From: DASYPQ01 sp036006425
GTDB taxonomy: Bacteria; Planctomycetota; UBA1135; GCA-002686595
Direction: 5' to 3'
NCBI GenBank assembly: GCA_036006425.1
Contig: DASYPQ010000024.1
Coordinates: 124,001-188,000, forward strand
DNA length: 64,000 bases
Shown: positions 41,989 to 51,396 of the stretch, piece after piece
Numbering within the stretch: the stretch's first letter is position 1
Layout: every line of letters begins with the position of its first letter
Translations under genes and position numbers: made by a program
The notes under the pieces: generated by a model
The model's input: the letters and a program-made list of their open reading frames with translations, nothing else
Databases searched by the model: none
Told to the model about the DNA's origin: nothing

Positions 41989-43779
41989 TCAGGGCCACCA
42001 CGTGATCTGCCCGGTTTGCGTCGCGTTGAACGTGCTGCTCGCCGGGCATCCGCCGAGAACGATCGGATCGCGGTAGTACACGAGGTACCAGCGGCTCCGT
42101 CCGGGTTGAATCACGTCACCGAGCGCAGCGGAGCGCGCGGAGACCGTCGGATCACCGGCGCCGAGATCTGGGGCCGTGATCCTCCCGCCCGACGCAGTCT
42201 TGGTGAACAGACGCTTTGTCGTGCCTCCCACGCATCGAACTCCCTGACCGTAGACGACACCGTGCGCGAGAACTGCGTTCCCCTGCACGAGGATGCTGAG
42301 TGCGCCGGGCGGTTCGCCGTCCGACGAGAAGACAAGGCTGTCGATCGAGAAGTATGCGATTCCAGACGCCGAGATCGAGGCTCCACCCGTGCCCGCGGAG
42401 TTGTCACAACCACGAGCAGGCCCCGCAGCCGGATTGGCACATGGGCACACCGCTACCGTGCTCGCGCCCGGATCGCACAGACTCGTGAACCCCGTAGCGA
42501 AACGGTCATGGACAAACATGTCATCTTGTCCGTTCGTGTCACCCTGGACGAAGTTCGTAGCAGCGCTGGCGAAGTACACGTAGCGTCCATCCGCGGTGAT
42601 GCAGCCTGCTTGCCCTGAGCCGTTGTTCCCCTGCGCACCTCCAGTCGTCAAGCTGACGATCTCCGTCCTGGCGGTCAGACGGTCGCGCACGAACAGGTCA
42701 CCAGTGCCGTTCGCGTCCCCAACGATCAGGTTGCGGGCACCGCTCAGAAATGCGGCATATCGACCATCGCCCGAGATCGTGCCCGCAGAAGCAAAGTAGT
42801 TCCCCTGGACACCATTCTCTCCAATGCTCACACGCTCCGTCGTTCCGAGCAGCCGGTCGTGAACGAACGCGTCCGTGTACCCGTTCGTATCTCCTGGCAC
42901 CAAGTTGTCCGCCCAGCTCGTGAACATCACGAACCGACCGTCCGCGGAAATGGAAGCTCCAGCCGAATCCAGATCGCCTTCGCCACCGCCAGTCACGACG
43001 CTCACCCGGTCGGTCGTTCCGGTCAAACGGTCATGCACGAAGATGTCCCAGTGCCCGTTCGTGTCGCCGGGAACGAGATTGCTCGCCAAGCTCTCGAACG
43101 CCACGATCCGCCCGTCTGCGGAGATTGCAGGCCTGTAGCTGTGCGTGTCTCCTTGCACGCCACTCGTCGAAACGCTCACCCGCTCGGTCGTGCCGGCTAC
43201 GCGATCACGAACAAAGGTGTCAGAACACCCGTTGGTGTCGCCTGGAACTAGATTGGTGGCAATGCCCGTGAACGCAACGTATCGGCCGTCCGCGGACAGA
43301 GATGGGTACAGACTGTTGCCGTCGCCCTGGACCCCGCCCATTCCGAGGCTCACTCGTTCCGTCGTGCCATTCGCAATATCGCGAATGAAGGCGTCCCTGC
43401 AACCATTGGTATCCCCCGGAACGAGATTCGATGCCGCACTTTCGAACGCCGCGTAGCGTCCGTCAGCGGACATCCAGATTCCATAGATCCCCGAATTGGC
43501 ATTCCCCTGCAGCCCTCCTGAACTGACGCTGACGCGCGTTGTCGTCCCGGCGGCGACATCTCGCAGGAACACATCCCAGCAGACGTTATTGTCCCCCTGA
43601 ACCAGGTTGCCCGACACGCTCCAAAACAACACCCATCGCCCGTTGTCCGACATTGCGACACCAGGAGATGGTTCGGCACCCAGACTCGCCTGCTGGCCGT
43701 TGTAGCTGACGCTCACGCGCTGGGTGACCTGTGCTGAACCCAACCCCGCGAGGAGGACCACCAATGCTCCGGACTTCAT
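41989..43779 (-). CDS. Secreted seven-bladed propeller protein with CPC-type C-terminal module
   Basis: 596 residues. A short signal (MKSGALVVLLAGLGSA) is followed by seven repeats of about 62 residues with the consensus NLVPGDTNG..D.FVRDR, GTTERVSV and ISADGRYVAF (TolB/PD40-like propeller, about residues 18-433). Several blades carry DxNG..D acidic turns that may bind calcium. The C-terminal module (about 435-596: VAVCPCANP, GCDNSAG, PTVSARSAALGDVI, YYRDPI) is homologous to that of the protein at 8733. Probably a surface or extracellular binding protein. The ATG at 43779 overlaps the xylB stop (ATGA). The gene is less G+C-rich than xylB and xylA. Confidence 0.87.
   Translation of the reverse strand: MKSGALVVLLAGLGSAQVTQRVSVSYNGQQASLGAEPSPGVAMSDNGRWVLFWSVSGNLVQGDNNVCWDVFLRDVAAGTTTRVSVSSGGLQGNANSGIYGIWMSADGRYAAFESAASNLVPGDTNGCRDAFIRDIANGTTERVSLGMGGVQGDGNSLYPSLSADGRYVAFTGIATNLVPGDTNGCSDTFVRDRVAGTTERVSVSTSGVQGDTHSYRPAISADGRIVAFESLASNLVPGDTNGHWDIFVHDRLTGTTDRVSVVTGGGEGDLDSAGASISADGRFVMFTSWADNLVPGDTNGYTDAFVHDRLLGTTERVSIGENGVQGNYFASAGTISGDGRYAAFLSGARNLIVGDANGTGDLFVRDRLTARTEIVSLTTGGAQGNNGSGQAGCITADGRYVYFASAATNFVQGDTNGQDDMFVHDRFATGFTSLCDPGASTVAVCPCANPAAGPARGCDNSAGTGGASISASGIAYFSIDSLVFSSDGEPPGALSILVQGNAVLAHGVVYGQGVRCVGGTTKRLFTKTASGGRITAPDLGAGDPTVSARSAALGDVIQPGRSRWYLVYYRDPIVLGGCPASSTFNATQTGQITWWP
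42475..43715 (-). repeat. Seven tandem propeller repeats (about 186 bp each)
   Basis: Protein-level tandem repeat inside the secreted propeller gene. Blades share GTTERVSV..GGVQG and SADGRYVAF..ASNLVPGDTN. The central blades are the most alike at the DNA level. Boundaries are approximate. Confidence 0.75.
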
Positions 43780-45248
43780 CTGGGCTTGGAGTCTACGGCC
43801 GATAGCGCACGAGCGCAGTTTTCTACCGCCGCGCGGAACCGCGACGCGGCTTCGCGGTAGTCGGCACCGGGTTCGATCGGTTCCCCCACGAGGCGGACGA
43901 ACTCGCACGCGACGGCGTCCGCGGACACGCTCTCCCCGCGCTCGCGCCGCACGATCCACGCCGCCTGGATCGCCGCGCCGAGGGCCGCGGACTCCGGTTC
44001 GGCGAGGCGCACGAGCGGGATCTGGAGCACGTCGGCGAGGACGCGGCACCACAACCGATTCCTCGCGGCGCCTCCGACGACGCGCACGCGGTCGACGGCG
44101 ATCCCGAGCGCGCGCATCCGCTCCACGCCCCAGGCGATGTTGAGCGCGACGCCTTCGATCGCCGCGCGGTACAGGACTCCGGGCGCGAGCGAGCCCGCGC
44201 GCAGGCCGTGGATCGAGCCGGTCGCGCGCGGGAGATCCGGGACGCGCTCGCCTGCGAGGTACGGGATCCAGAGGACTCCTCCGCAGCCCGGCTCGACCTT
44301 CGCCGCGCGCGCGGTCAGCGTCTCGTGGTCGAGCCCGGTCGCGCGGCGCACTTCCTCCGTCACGCCGGTCGCGTTCATCACGCAGAGGAGCGGGAGCCAG
44401 CCGCCCGTCGCGTCGCAGAACGGCGCGATCAGGCCCTCGGGGTCGACGACCGGCACCTCGGAGAAGCCGAACACGGTCGCCGACGTCCCGAGGCTCAGCG
44501 TGGCGACGCCGGGGCGCGTGGCACCGCTCCCCAGCGCGGAGCACATGTTGTCGCCGCTCCCAGGCGCGACCGGGATGCCCTCGGGAAGTCCGAGGAGCGC
44601 CGCGCCTGCGCGCGAGAGCGGCGCCGAGCCCGCGGTGAGCGGCGGGAGAAGTTCCGGCAGGCGCGCGTCGATCGCCGCGGCGCGGTCGAGGTCGTAGCGG
44701 CGCTCGCGCACGTCGAAATAGCCGGTGCCCGACGCGTCGCCCGCTTCCGCGGCGCGCACGCCGGTCAGCCTGAAGTTCACGTAGTCGTGCGGCACCATCA
44801 CCGTGCGCGCGCGCTTCCAGAGCTCGGGCTCGCGGCGCGCCATCCACAGCACTTTCGACGCCGTGTACCCGACCGGGACGCGCGCGCCGAGGCGTTGCGA
44901 GAGCTCGTCGGCTTCGATGGCGGTCGAGGTGTCGCACCAGAGCTTCGCCGGGCGCAAGACGTCGCCGCGATCGTCGAGCGCGACGAGTCCGTGCTGCTGC
45001 CCGGAGACGCCGACGCCCGCGACGCGCGCGCGGTCGGCACCGCGATCGCGGAAGAGCTCGGCCGCGACGTCGCGCACGGCGTCGATCCACGTCGAGGGAT
45101 GCTGCTCCGCGGCGCCGGCAGGCAGACCCTCGATCAGGCCGTAGCTCGCGCTCGCGCGCGCGACGACGGCGTGCGCTTCCGCGTCGACGAGCAGACCCTT
45201 CGTCCCTTGCGTCCCGACGTCGAGGCCGAGGAAGAGCTCGCCCGGCAT
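43776..45248 (-). CDS. xylB: Xylulokinase
   Basis: 490-residue FGGY-family sugar kinase phosphorylating D-xylulose. LFLGLDVGTQGTKGLLVD is the phosphate-1 motif, VAGVGVSGQQHGLVALDDRG is the xylulokinase-type GQMHG variant, TLSLGTSATVFGF the phosphate-2/adenosine region and VRVVGGAARNRLWCRVLADV the C-terminal FGGY block. It follows xylA by 6 bp, giving the xylose to xylulose-5-phosphate pathway, and overlaps the propeller gene by 4 bp. Confidence 0.94.
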   Translation of the reverse strand: MPGELFLGLDVGTQGTKGLLVDAEAHAVVARASASYGLIEGLPAGAAEQHPSTWIDAVRDVAAELFRDRGADRARVAGVGVSGQQHGLVALDDRGDVLRPAKLWCDTSTAIEADELSQRLGARVPVGYTASKVLWMARREPELWKRARTVMVPHDYVNFRLTGVRAAEAGDASGTGYFDVRERRYDLDRAAAIDARLPELLPPLTAGSAPLSRAGAALLGLPEGIPVAPGSGDNMCSALGSGATRPGVATLSLGTSATVFGFSEVPVVDPEGLIAPFCDATGGWLPLLCVMNATGVTEEVRRATGLDHETLTARAAKVEPGCGGVLWIPYLAGERVPDLPRATGSIHGLRAGSLAPGVLYRAAIEGVALNIAWGVERMRALGIAVDRVRVVGGAARNRLWCRVLADVLQIPLVRLAEPESAALGAAIQAAWIVRRERGESVSADAVACEFVRLVGEPIEPGADYREAASRFRAAVENCARALSAVDSKPR

Positions 45249-45254
45249 CGAGCC

Positions 45255-46430
45255 CTAGCTCCGCACGCCGAGCAGGTGCTCCATCATGAGCTGGTCGAGC
45301 TGCTCGTAGCGCAGGCCGCGCGCGCCGAGCGCCGCCGGGTCGACCGGGAGGCGCCGCAGGCGCGCCGCCTTGTCGCGCGTGTAGCCGCGCGCGAGCTCGG
45401 CGACGGCGCCGTCGCCCGTCCCCGCGAGCAGGCCGCGCACTTCGGGGTCCGCGTCGAACGCACGCGCGCGCGCCGCGAGGATCTTGTACGTGCGCATCGA
45501 GCCCCTGGCGAACTCCCAGACGCCTTCCTCGTCCTCGGTGCGGTATGCGTGCGAATCGAAGTGCCGCGGACCCTCGTAGCGATCGCCGCCGAGCGTCGCC
45601 TCGAGCAGGCGCACGAGCAGGAACGCCTGCTTCACGTCCTCGGACCCGAAGCGCAGGTCCTGGTCGTAGCGTCCGATCTTCTGCGCGTTCAAGTCGACGT
45701 GGAAGAGCTTCCCGCACTCCATCGCCTGCGCGACGGCGTGGACGAACGAGAGGCCGGACATGTTCTCGTGCGCGACCTCGGGGTTCACGCCGACCATCTC
45801 CTCGTGCGCGAGCGTCGAGATGAAGTGCAGCATGTGGCCGGTCGTCGGGAAGTACATGTCCCCGCGCGGCTCGTTCGGCTTCGCCTCGAGCGCGAAGACG
45901 AGTTCGTAGCGCTGGTCCTTCACGTACTCGCACAGGTAGTCGAGCGCGTCGCGCATCCGCGCGATCGCCGTGCGCGGATCGCGGCAGGCGTCGGCCTCGG
46001 TCCCCTCGCGGCCGCCCCAGAAGACGTAGATCTTCGCGCCGAGCTCGACGCCGAGGTCGATCGCGTCCATCGTCTTCTTGAGCGCGAACGCGCGCACTTC
46101 GGGATCGTTCGCCGTGAACGCGCCGTCCTTGAAGACGGGATGGCCGAACAGGTTCGTGGTCGCCATCGGGACGACCATGCCCGAATCCTCGAGCGCCGCC
46201 TTGAAGTCCGCGACGATGCGGTCGCGCTCCTTCGCGCTCGCGCCGAAGGGCACGAGATCGTTGTCGTGCAGGTTGACGCCCCACGCGCCGCACTCGGCGA
46301 GCTTCTTGACGAGGTGCGTCGGCTTCTGGACGGGGCGGACCTCGGCTCCGAAGGGATCGCGACCGGGATTGCCCACGGTCCACAGGCCGAAACTGAAGCG
46401 GTCGTCTTTCGTCGGGGCGAAGGGATCCAT
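45255..46430 (-). CDS. xylA: Xylose isomerase
   Basis: 391-residue TIM-barrel enzyme converting xylose to xylulose with two divalent metals; length fits the short (class I, actinobacterial) type. WGVNLHDNDLVPFGAS carries the catalytic His, VFWGGREGTEAD the loop Trp, ALEAKPNEPRGDMYFPTTGH the metal-bridging Glu and Lys, and RHFDSHAYRTED the late metal site. In operon with xylB (6 bp downstream) and the BatA-like gene end 10 bp upstream... on the same strand. Confidence 0.95.
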   Translation of the reverse strand: MDPFAPTKDDRFSFGLWTVGNPGRDPFGAEVRPVQKPTHLVKKLAECGAWGVNLHDNDLVPFGASAKERDRIVADFKAALEDSGMVVPMATTNLFGHPVFKDGAFTANDPEVRAFALKKTMDAIDLGVELGAKIYVFWGGREGTEADACRDPRTAIARMRDALDYLCEYVKDQRYELVFALEAKPNEPRGDMYFPTTGHMLHFISTLAHEEMVGVNPEVAHENMSGLSFVHAVAQAMECGKLFHVDLNAQKIGRYDQDLRFGSEDVKQAFLLVRLLEATLGGDRYEGPRHFDSHAYRTEDEEGVWEFARGSMRTYKILAARARAFDADPEVRGLLAGTGDGAVAELARGYTRDKAARLRRLPVDPAALGARGLRYEQLDQLMMEHLLGVRS

Positions 46431-46440
46431 GTCGGTTGGT

Positions 46441-47613
46441 CTACCCGATGCGCACCGATCGCGCGAGAAGGAGCGCGAGGACGACGCAGGCGAGCGCTCC
46501 GCCAGCGAGCCACGCGTCCCAGGCGCTCGCCCGCGTCGCGACGTCGTCCGCCGCGCCGCGCGGCGCCGCGATCTTCTCGTCTCCGGCCGCGACGCGCCCG
46601 CCGAGCGGGACGACGCCTTCGGGTGCGAGCACCGCGCGGTCGAGGAGCGCCGCCCACGACACGGCGAACGCGGCCGGGTCGCCGCTCGGATCCTCCATCG
46701 TCGCGAGCGCGCAGTCGATCCGGCCCGGGCCCGAGGTCACGATCGCGGTCCCGCGCGCGTCGGCGAGCCAGGTCTCCCCTGCCGCGAGAGCGGGCGCGGG
46801 AGCCGGCGCGCCGAGCTTCCCGCGCGCCGTCCATCCGTCGCGGCCGAACGCGAGGTCCGCGCCGGTCGCGGTGTTCCGATCACGACCCGACACGACGAGC
46901 GCCGGCCGCGCGGCACCCCCTCCGACCGTCGCTCCGCGTCCCGCCGCCCACGCGGCGAGCACTCCGGCGATCGGCTCGGGCAAGGTGCCGCTCACTTCGA
47001 CGCGCGGCGCCGGAGCGCCGTCCTTCACCTCGACGATGCGTTCGCCGTCCCAGTCGTAGCGCGTCGATCCGTCGACGGCGATCGGTCCGGGCACCGCCGG
47101 CCCGCCGCTCGCGACGAAGCCGGCGTGCTGCGGCGGCGGATCCGGCGCGCGGTCGGTGACCCACAGCGTGTCCGCGCGATCGTCGTCCGCGCCGAACGCG
47201 CCGGCGTGGTCCATCCACGCGTCGTCGCGCGTGCCCGGCGCGTGTTCCGCGAGCCACGCGCGCGCGAGCTCCGTCGCGCGCTCGCGCCGCGTCGCGCGGC
47301 CGAGCGGGAGCTCCATCGAGGCGCTGCGGTCGAGGAGGACGCGCAGGCGCGCCTCGTGTCGCGGCGGCGGCGTGCGCGGTCCGGCGAGCGCGAGCGCGCC
47401 GAGCGCGAGCGCCGCCGCGAGCGCCCAGACGGCCGGCGGGATGCGCACGCGCGCCCGGGGCGATGGCGCGGGCGGCGCGCTCTCGACGCGGTCCCACAGC
47501 TCGAGCGTGCCCGTCGCGATCGACGCGGGACGGTCGAACGCGCGCGCGCCGAGCAGCACCGCGAGCGGCAGCGCGAGGGCAGCGAGCGCCGCCGGATGCG
47601 CGAACTCGATCAC
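46441..47613 (-). CDS. BatA-like membrane protein with degenerate vWA region
   Basis: 390 residues. Two N-terminal transmembrane helices (EFAHPAALAALALPLAVLL and PAVWALAAALALGALALAGP) match the BatA domain; RLRVLLDRSASMELPLGRAT resembles the start of a von Willebrand A domain (DxSxS); the rest is Ala/Gly-rich with a final helix (WLAGGALACVVLALLLARSV). Such proteins accompany MoxR ATPases and DUF58 proteins in chaperone-like maturation systems. The GTG start at 47613 overlaps the DUF58 stop (GTGA). A moxR gene is not present nearby. Confidence 0.72.
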   Translation of the reverse strand: MIEFAHPAALAALALPLAVLLGARAFDRPASIATGTLELWDRVESAPPAPSPRARVRIPPAVWALAAALALGALALAGPRTPPPRHEARLRVLLDRSASMELPLGRATRRERATELARAWLAEHAPGTRDDAWMDHAGAFGADDDRADTLWVTDRAPDPPPQHAGFVASGGPAVPGPIAVDGSTRYDWDGERIVEVKDGAPAPRVEVSGTLPEPIAGVLAAWAAGRGATVGGGAARPALVVSGRDRNTATGADLAFGRDGWTARGKLGAPAPAPALAAGETWLADARGTAIVTSGPGRIDCALATMEDPSGDPAAFAVSWAALLDRAVLAPEGVVPLGGRVAAGDEKIAAPRGAADDVATRASAWDAWLAGGALACVVLALLLARSVRIG

Positions 47614-48482
47614 GCGGCGGCGCTCTTCCGGAGAATCTCCTCCAGCGTCCACGCCGTGCTGAAGCAGCCGTACGGCACGCCGCGGCGCGCGCACGCGGAC
47701 CGCCAGGATTCGATGTGGGCCGCGAGCTCGACCTCGTAGGCCTCGAGCGTCGCCGCGTCGAGCGCGAGGACGCGCCGCGCGTCGCGCTCGGGATCCCACC
47801 ACTCGACCGAGACGTCGTCTGCAGACGGCGCGATCTCGACCGGCGCGAGCAGCTGGATCACCTCGAGCGCGCGGCCGCGCGCGGCGAGCGCGAGTGCCGC
47901 CTCGGGGCGCGCGTCAAAGAGATCGCCGACGAGGAACACGCGCGACGCGTGCGCGAGCGCGCGCGTCGAGGGCAACGGGCTCGCGCCGCCGGCCGCGCGC
48001 AGCGTTTCGAGGAAGCGCAGGAGCTCGACGAGATCCGGTCGACGCCGCACGAGGAATTCCGCCGCGCCCTCGCCGGCGACGACGACGCGCACCTCCGCGC
48101 CGATCCGCGTGCCGAGCGAGGCGATCCCCGCGGCGACTTCGGCGCCGCGCTGCAGCTTTCCGGGCGGACCGACGCCCATCGACGCGCTCGCGTCGAGGCG
48201 GACGAGCCAGCGCTCGCCCGCGTCGCGCCGCGCGACGCGCACCCACGGACGCCGCGCGCGCGCCCACACGTCCCAGTCGAGCGCGCGCAGGTCGTCGCCG
48301 CGCGCGTACGGCCTGTACCCGACGAACTCCGAGCCGCCGCCGAGCCGGCTCGGGACGCCCGCGCCCTCGCGCCGCTCGCGCGCGAGAGCCGCGCGCGCCG
48401 CGAGCGCCTCGAGCCGCCGCGCGAACCCGGGCTCGAACCGCACGCCCGGGGAAGGAAGATCTGGGTTCGCGCGGACGGCCAT
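47610..48482 (-). CDS. DUF58 domain protein
   Basis: 290 residues. The DUF58 signature is EFVGYRPYARGDDLRALDWD followed by VWARARRPWVRVARRDAGER; the vWA-like fold continues with VRLDASASMGVGPPGKLQRG (DxSxSM). It usually acts with a MoxR-type AAA+ ATPase and BatA/BatB membrane proteins. Here it couples by GTGA to the BatA-like gene and lies 11 bp after pyrC. ATG at 48482. Confidence 0.88.
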   Translation of the reverse strand: MAVRANPDLPSPGVRFEPGFARRLEALAARAALARERREGAGVPSRLGGGSEFVGYRPYARGDDLRALDWDVWARARRPWVRVARRDAGERWLVRLDASASMGVGPPGKLQRGAEVAAGIASLGTRIGAEVRVVVAGEGAAEFLVRRRPDLVELLRFLETLRAAGGASPLPSTRALAHASRVFLVGDLFDARPEAALALAARGRALEVIQLLAPVEIAPSADDVSVEWWDPERDARRVLALDAATLEAYEVELAAHIESWRSACARRGVPYGCFSTAWTLEEILRKSAAA

Positions 48483-48493
48483 CGCGCCCAGCC

Positions 48494-49855
48494 CTACCGC
48501 GCGACCCGGCCCGGGATACGCGGCGCCTCGAGGTCGAGCGGCATCCCGCCGGCCTCGGCCGTGACGTCGCCGTTGCGGAAGACGATCTCGCCGCGGCGCA
48601 CGACGAGCTTCGGGAAGCCCGCGAGCTCCCAGCCGTCGTACGCGCTCCATTTCGACTTCGAGGGCAGCTCCGCGCCGCGCACGACGCGCTTCTCGTCGGG
48701 ATCGAAGAGCACGAGGTCGCCGTCGAAGCCCGGCTCGAGACGCCCCTTGCGCGGGAGGTGCAGCGTGTCCGCGGCGGACGACGTGACGCTCGCGAGCGCC
48801 GTGCGCGCACCGAGCAGACCGCGACGCACGAGCTCCCACGTCAGCGGCCAGAGGAGGTCGACCGAGGGCATCCCCGACGGCGCGTGCGCGTACGCGCGCC
48901 GCTTCTCGTCGAGCGGATGCGGCGCGTGGTCCGTGCCGATCGCGTCGATCGTGCGGTCGGCGAGCGCAGCGAGGATCCCGGCCGAGTCGTCGCGCGTCTT
49001 GATCGACGGATTCACTTTGTGGAGGTTGCCGAGCGTCTTCGCGTCCTCGCACGAGAGGAGCAGGTAGTGCGGCGCCGTGCTCCCCGAGACCGCCAGGCCT
49101 GCCCCGCGCGCCTGGCGCAGGAGATCGGCGCCGCCGCGCGTCGAGACGTGGAAGACGTGCAGCTCCGCGCCGGTCGCGCGCACGAGCGCGATCGAAGTGC
49201 GGATCGACGCGATCTCCGCCTCGCTCGAGCGCACGAGGTGGTGCTCGGCGGCCGTCGCGTGCGGGTAGCGGCTCTTGCCCTCGCGCAGGAGCTCCTCGTC
49301 CTCGCAGTGCGCGACGATCATGCGGCCCGCGCGGGCAGCGCCGGCGAAGAGCTCCGCGAGCGTGCTGCCGTCGGTCTGCCCGCCGAGGCCCGTCGAGCCG
49401 CCGAGGAAGCACTTGAACGCCGGGGTGAGCGGCGCCATCGCCGCGAGCTCGGGCAGCGACTCCGGGAGGAGGTTCGCGAGGCACCCGAAGTCGACGCGCG
49501 ACCGCGCGCGCACGTGCTCGATGCGCTGCTCGAGGGCCGCGAGCGAGGTCGAGAGCGGCGGGTTGTTCTGCACTTCGACGACGGACGTGACGCCGCCGTG
49601 CAGCGCGCCCGCGGACCCGCGTTCCCAGCCTTCCTTGCGCTCGAGACCCGGGTCGCGGAAGTGGACGTGGACGTCGACGAGGCCGGGGACGACCGTCAAG
49701 CCCTGCGCGTCGATCCGCGGCGCGCCGCCGGCCTCGAGATCCGGGCCGATCGCATCGACGACTCCGTCGACGATGCGGACGTCGACGCGCCGCGCGTCGG
49801 GCCCCGGCGGGTACGTCGCTGCCCCGCGGACGAACAGGGACTTGCCGCGCGTCAT
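48494..49855 (-). CDS. pyrC: Dihydroorotase
   Basis: 453-residue amidohydrolase of type I dihydroorotase layout, closing the ring of carbamoyl-aspartate to dihydroorotate in pyrimidine synthesis. VPGLVDVHVHFRDPGLERKE contains the metal-binding HxH, KCFLGGSTG the lysine region, HVFHVSTRGGADLL and IGTDHAPHPLDEKRR the further His and catalytic Asp. Related allantoinase or hydantoinase functions are less likely because of the HFRDPG and DHAPH blocks. The ATG at 49855 overlaps the phosphatase stop (ATGA). Confidence 0.87.
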   Translation of the reverse strand: MTRGKSLFVRGAATYPPGPDARRVDVRIVDGVVDAIGPDLEAGGAPRIDAQGLTVVPGLVDVHVHFRDPGLERKEGWERGSAGALHGGVTSVVEVQNNPPLSTSLAALEQRIEHVRARSRVDFGCLANLLPESLPELAAMAPLTPAFKCFLGGSTGLGGQTDGSTLAELFAGAARAGRMIVAHCEDEELLREGKSRYPHATAAEHHLVRSSEAEIASIRTSIALVRATGAELHVFHVSTRGGADLLRQARGAGLAVSGSTAPHYLLLSCEDAKTLGNLHKVNPSIKTRDDSAGILAALADRTIDAIGTDHAPHPLDEKRRAYAHAPSGMPSVDLLWPLTWELVRRGLLGARTALASVTSSAADTLHLPRKGRLEPGFDGDLVLFDPDEKRVVRGAELPSKSKWSAYDGWELAGFPKLVVRRGEIVFRNGDVTAEAGGMPLDLEAPRIPGRVAR

Positions 49856-51255
49856 GGAGCGCCGGCGAGGCGCCGCACGGCGACGACGGTCATGTCGTCC
49901 TCGCGCTTCCCGCCGGCGAATTCCAGGGCCGCGCGGACGAGCTCCTCCGTCATCTCGCGCGCGCTGCTGCCCGCGCGGGCGCAGCGCTCGATCACCGCGC
50001 GCACGCCGGCTTCCTCGAACAGCGTGTCGGGATCGTGCATCGAGCGCGCCTCGACGAAGCCGTCCGTGAACGCGACGAGCACGTCGCCTTCCTCGAGCCG
50101 GAGCATCGGCCCTTCGGTGTACTCGAAATCGTCGACCATCCCGAGCGCCGGTCCGTCGGCGCGCAGCGTCTCGATCGTCATCGTCTTCGCGCGCCAGACG
50201 AGCGGCGGCGTCGCGCCCGCGTTCAGGATCCGCGCCGTCCCGTCCGGCGCGAAGAGGCCGGTGAAGAGCGTCAGGAAGAGGCCGTCGTCCATCCGCGGCC
50301 CGAGGTCCTGGTTCAGCATCCCGACGGCGCCCGCGGGATCGTCGAGCACCTTGAGGTAGGAGCGCAGCGACGCCTGGGCGGTCGCCGTGATCAGCGCCGG
50401 CCCGATGCCGTGCCCGGTGACGTCGCCGACGACGACTCCGAGGCGCCCGCCGCGCGTCTTGACGAAGTCGTAGAAGTCGCCCGTCGTGCGCTCCGCCGGC
50501 CGGTACCACCCGAAGATGTCGTAGCCCGGAACGTTCTCCGGGATCGGCGGCATGAGCTCGCTCTGGATCTGGCTCGCGATCTCGAGCGAGTGCTCGAGAC
50601 GCGCCCGCTCGATGCCGTCGAGGTGGAGCCGCGCGTTCTCCAGCGCGATCGAGATGTGCTGCGAGAGCGCGGCGAAGAGCGCCAGGTCCTCGTGCTTGAA
50701 CTCGCGCGTCGCGGCGCGCGAATCGACGTAGAGGACGCCTTGCGCGGACTTCGCCGGGGCGCCGTCGACGCCGCCCTCGCGGTGGACGAGCGGCACGCAC
50801 ATGACCGCGCGGAGCTTGAGGTCGAACACCGACGTCCCGAGCTCGAGCGCCTCGGAGTCGGAATTCACCGTCGCGCGCACGGGCTCGAAGTCGGCGAGGA
50901 CGCGGCGCACGACGCTCGTGGAATAGCGGATCAGCCCGTCGGCGGGCTTGGCACCGCGCTGGCGCGCGGTGCGGAGCTCGAGCACGCCGTCCTTCCCGGC
51001 GAGCAGGATCATGCCGCGTTCGGCGCCGGTGATCTCGATCGACGTGTCGACGATGTACGCGAGCAGGTGCTCGAGATCCTGCGACTGGGAGACCCGCGCG
51101 ATCGCGGCGAGGAGCACCTCGATCGTGCGCCGGTCGACCCGTCCGTCTCCGGTCAGGAACAACGTGCTCGGCGGACCGGACGATCCGACGGAGACCTCCC
51201 GCGGCGGGGGCGCGGCGGGAGGAGGCGGCGGTTCCTTCTTGCGGCGGAAGAGCAT
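49852..51255 (-). CDS. GAF-SpoIIE (PP2C-type) serine phosphatase
   Basis: 467 residues, RsbU-like. A Pro-rich start precedes a GAF domain (about 45-205: LEHLLAYIVDTSIEITGAER, LRAVMCVPLVHREG, QGVLYVDSRAATREFKHEDL) and a SpoIIE phosphatase domain (about 230-460: ERTTGDFYDFVKTRGGRLGV, VVGDVTGHGIGPALITATAQ, LVAFTDGFVEARS, REDDMTVVAVRR) with the metal-binding aspartates. Such enzymes dephosphorylate anti-sigma-factor antagonists. The divergent neighbour 142 bp away encodes a STAS protein, its likely class of substrate. First gene of the minus-strand operon. Confidence 0.9.
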   Translation of the reverse strand: MLFRRKKEPPPPPAAPPPREVSVGSSGPPSTLFLTGDGRVDRRTIEVLLAAIARVSQSQDLEHLLAYIVDTSIEITGAERGMILLAGKDGVLELRTARQRGAKPADGLIRYSTSVVRRVLADFEPVRATVNSDSEALELGTSVFDLKLRAVMCVPLVHREGGVDGAPAKSAQGVLYVDSRAATREFKHEDLALFAALSQHISIALENARLHLDGIERARLEHSLEIASQIQSELMPPIPENVPGYDIFGWYRPAERTTGDFYDFVKTRGGRLGVVVGDVTGHGIGPALITATAQASLRSYLKVLDDPAGAVGMLNQDLGPRMDDGLFLTLFTGLFAPDGTARILNAGATPPLVWRAKTMTIETLRADGPALGMVDDFEYTEGPMLRLEEGDVLVAFTDGFVEARSMHDPDTLFEEAGVRAVIERCARAGSSAREMTEELVRAALEFAGGKREDDMTVVAVRRLAGAP

Positions 51256-51396
51256 GCGAGCCCGAGTCTACCCGGAGCGCGGAGGCCAAAACACTTGCGC
51301 GGGCCCCTTGTCCCCGGAGAGAATCCCCCGCCCCTTCGGGCCGAGGAGCCCTTCCCGGCACGTTCGCCCCCACCCGCTCACAGCCCCGGTGACCGC

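Noticed and set aside
42475..43715. Tandem repeats as a CRISPR array
   Set aside because: Repeats are about 186 bp, in frame and encode propeller blades; there are no short identical repeats with unique spacers.
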